Both the position numbers and the translations under genes were made by a program. From an uncultured Ruminococcus sp. (GTDB taxonomy: Bacteria; Bacillota; Clostridia; Oscillospirales; Acutalibacteraceae): DNA of 22,499 nucleotides. Positions 22,023-22,499 of this stretch are shown piece by piece. Numbering within the stretch: the first letter of the stretch is position 1; the number at the start of each line of letters is the position of its first letter. The stretch lies in contig CALBHM010000267.1 in the NCBI GenBank assembly GCA_937892835.1, positions 1-22,499 on the forward strand, written 5' to 3'. The notes under the pieces were generated by a model. The model had not been told where the DNA came from. It saw nothing but the letters and a program-made list of their open reading frames with translations, and made no database searches.

Positions 22023-22499
22023 TTACTTTATTGTAATTTCACCCGACTTGATTTTTGCGATAAGGTCGGTGAGGATTCTGTAAATACATCTTGCTGTGAG
22101 CTTGACAGTGCGTGCGATTCTTTCTGTGAGCGGCTCCTTCTGCTGCTCGTTGAGCTCGATTGCAGGGGCAACATAATCATTTGCCGTAACCTCAAGCTCA
22201 CAAATCATAACATTGTGGTCTGTAACCACACCGTGACCGTCACGGTTGTTGTAGTCCTCATAGCGGAAATCTGTCGGTGTAAGCTCAACGTCGCTGCTGC
22301 TGCGATAAACAACACGCTCAACGGAATCCCAGCGACCCCAATATCCGCCGCCGAATTTTGCCTCGTATTCGGCATTCACTTCGGGCGAGAGACGATCCGT
22401 GAAATAAACACCGTCGTTGCAATACTCTGACCACGCATCTTTGAATCCACCGTTTTCAATCATTACCGGATAGAATTCTGCGTTGATGTCACAGTGCAT
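22023..22499 (-). CDS. EEP family hydrolase, paralogue of the adjacent gene (N-terminal part outside window)
   Basis: The visible 158 residues correspond to the C-terminal half of an EEP hydrolase closely related to the next gene. Shared landmarks include FKDAWSEYCNDGVYF, GGYWGRWDSVERVVYR, VVTDHNVMICELEVTANDYV (with the catalytic TDH) and the basic tail ending in LTDLIAKIKSGEIT. The Met at the window edge lies at the usual GDMN/H position, so it is internal and the gene begins beyond 22499. The two genes form a tandem duplication and differ mainly upstream of the WGRWDS motif. Export is likely by analogy with the neighbour. It is the first visible gene of the operon, whose promoter is outside the window. 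Confidence 0.88.
   Translation of the reverse strand: MHCDINAEFYPVMIENGGFKDAWSEYCNDGVYFTDRLSPEVNAEYEAKFGGGYWGRWDSVERVVYRSSSDVELTPTDFRYEDYNNRDGHGVVTDHNVMICELEVTANDYVAPAIELNEQQKEPLTERIARTVKLTARCIYRILTDLIAKIKSGEITIK

Noticed and set aside
1..22499. CRISPR array, prophage, insertion sequence or integron
   Set aside because: I found no direct-repeat array, transposase, integrase or phage gene motifs. The only larger repeats are gene duplications and hairpins.

Overview
The window looks like a chromosomal segment of an anaerobic, fermentative Gram-positive Clostridium-class bacterium, most like the Ruminococcus/Oscillospiraceae gut group. Supporting signs are [FeFe]-hydrogenases of the types known from Ruminococcus albus, an AdhE-type aldehyde/alcohol dehydrogenase, strong GGAGG-like ribosome sites, sigma-A-type promoters, lipoprotein signals and oxygen-sensitive Fe-S proteins. 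This placement is inference; no rRNA is present.

Positions 1-6623 (+) hold the end of a hydrogen/ethanol operon: the C-terminal part of adhE, an APH-fold kinase, two tandem small thioredoxin-like [2Fe-2S] ferredoxins, a PAS-containing hydrogenase-like sensor (HydS), a SpoIIE/PP2C-type phosphatase overlapping hydS by 8 nt, and a group-B-like [FeFe]-hydrogenase (HydA2), closed by a good terminator. The layout matches the hydS/hydA2/aad transcription unit reported in R. albus 7. There, HydS is proposed to sense H2 and control HydA2 and the alcohol dehydrogenase. The kinase/phosphatase pair suggests signalling by reversible phosphorylation.

Positions 6639-10800 hold a tRNA-Thr(CGU) on the minus strand with its own promoter and terminator. 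A FAD-dependent oxidoreductase behind a perfect consensus promoter, an ABC exporter half-transporter and a YhcH/YjgK/YiaL protein follow on the plus strand. About 240 bp without a gene follow.

Positions 10806-13361 (+) hold a complete polar amino-acid ABC uptake operon (binding lipoprotein, permease, ATPase). The binding protein appears circularly permuted: the stretch that normally ends such proteins sits right after the signal peptide, and the normal N-terminal lobe follows. An attenuator-like hairpin separates it from the permease.

Positions 13369-16900 (-) hold a zinc-ribbon membrane protein, a lipoprotein/SDR pair joined by a TAATG overlap, and a YczE-like (DUF6198) membrane protein. 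Promoters are visible for three of these units.

Positions 16900-22499 (-) hold a tight five-gene operon running in from beyond the right edge: two tandem EEP-type phosphohydrolases (one truncated by the window), a metallophosphoesterase, a 599-residue helical protein with propeller-like motifs, and a shortened GH38 mannosidase-like protein lacking the catalytic aspartates. Its function is unknown to me, and it is the least explained system in the window.
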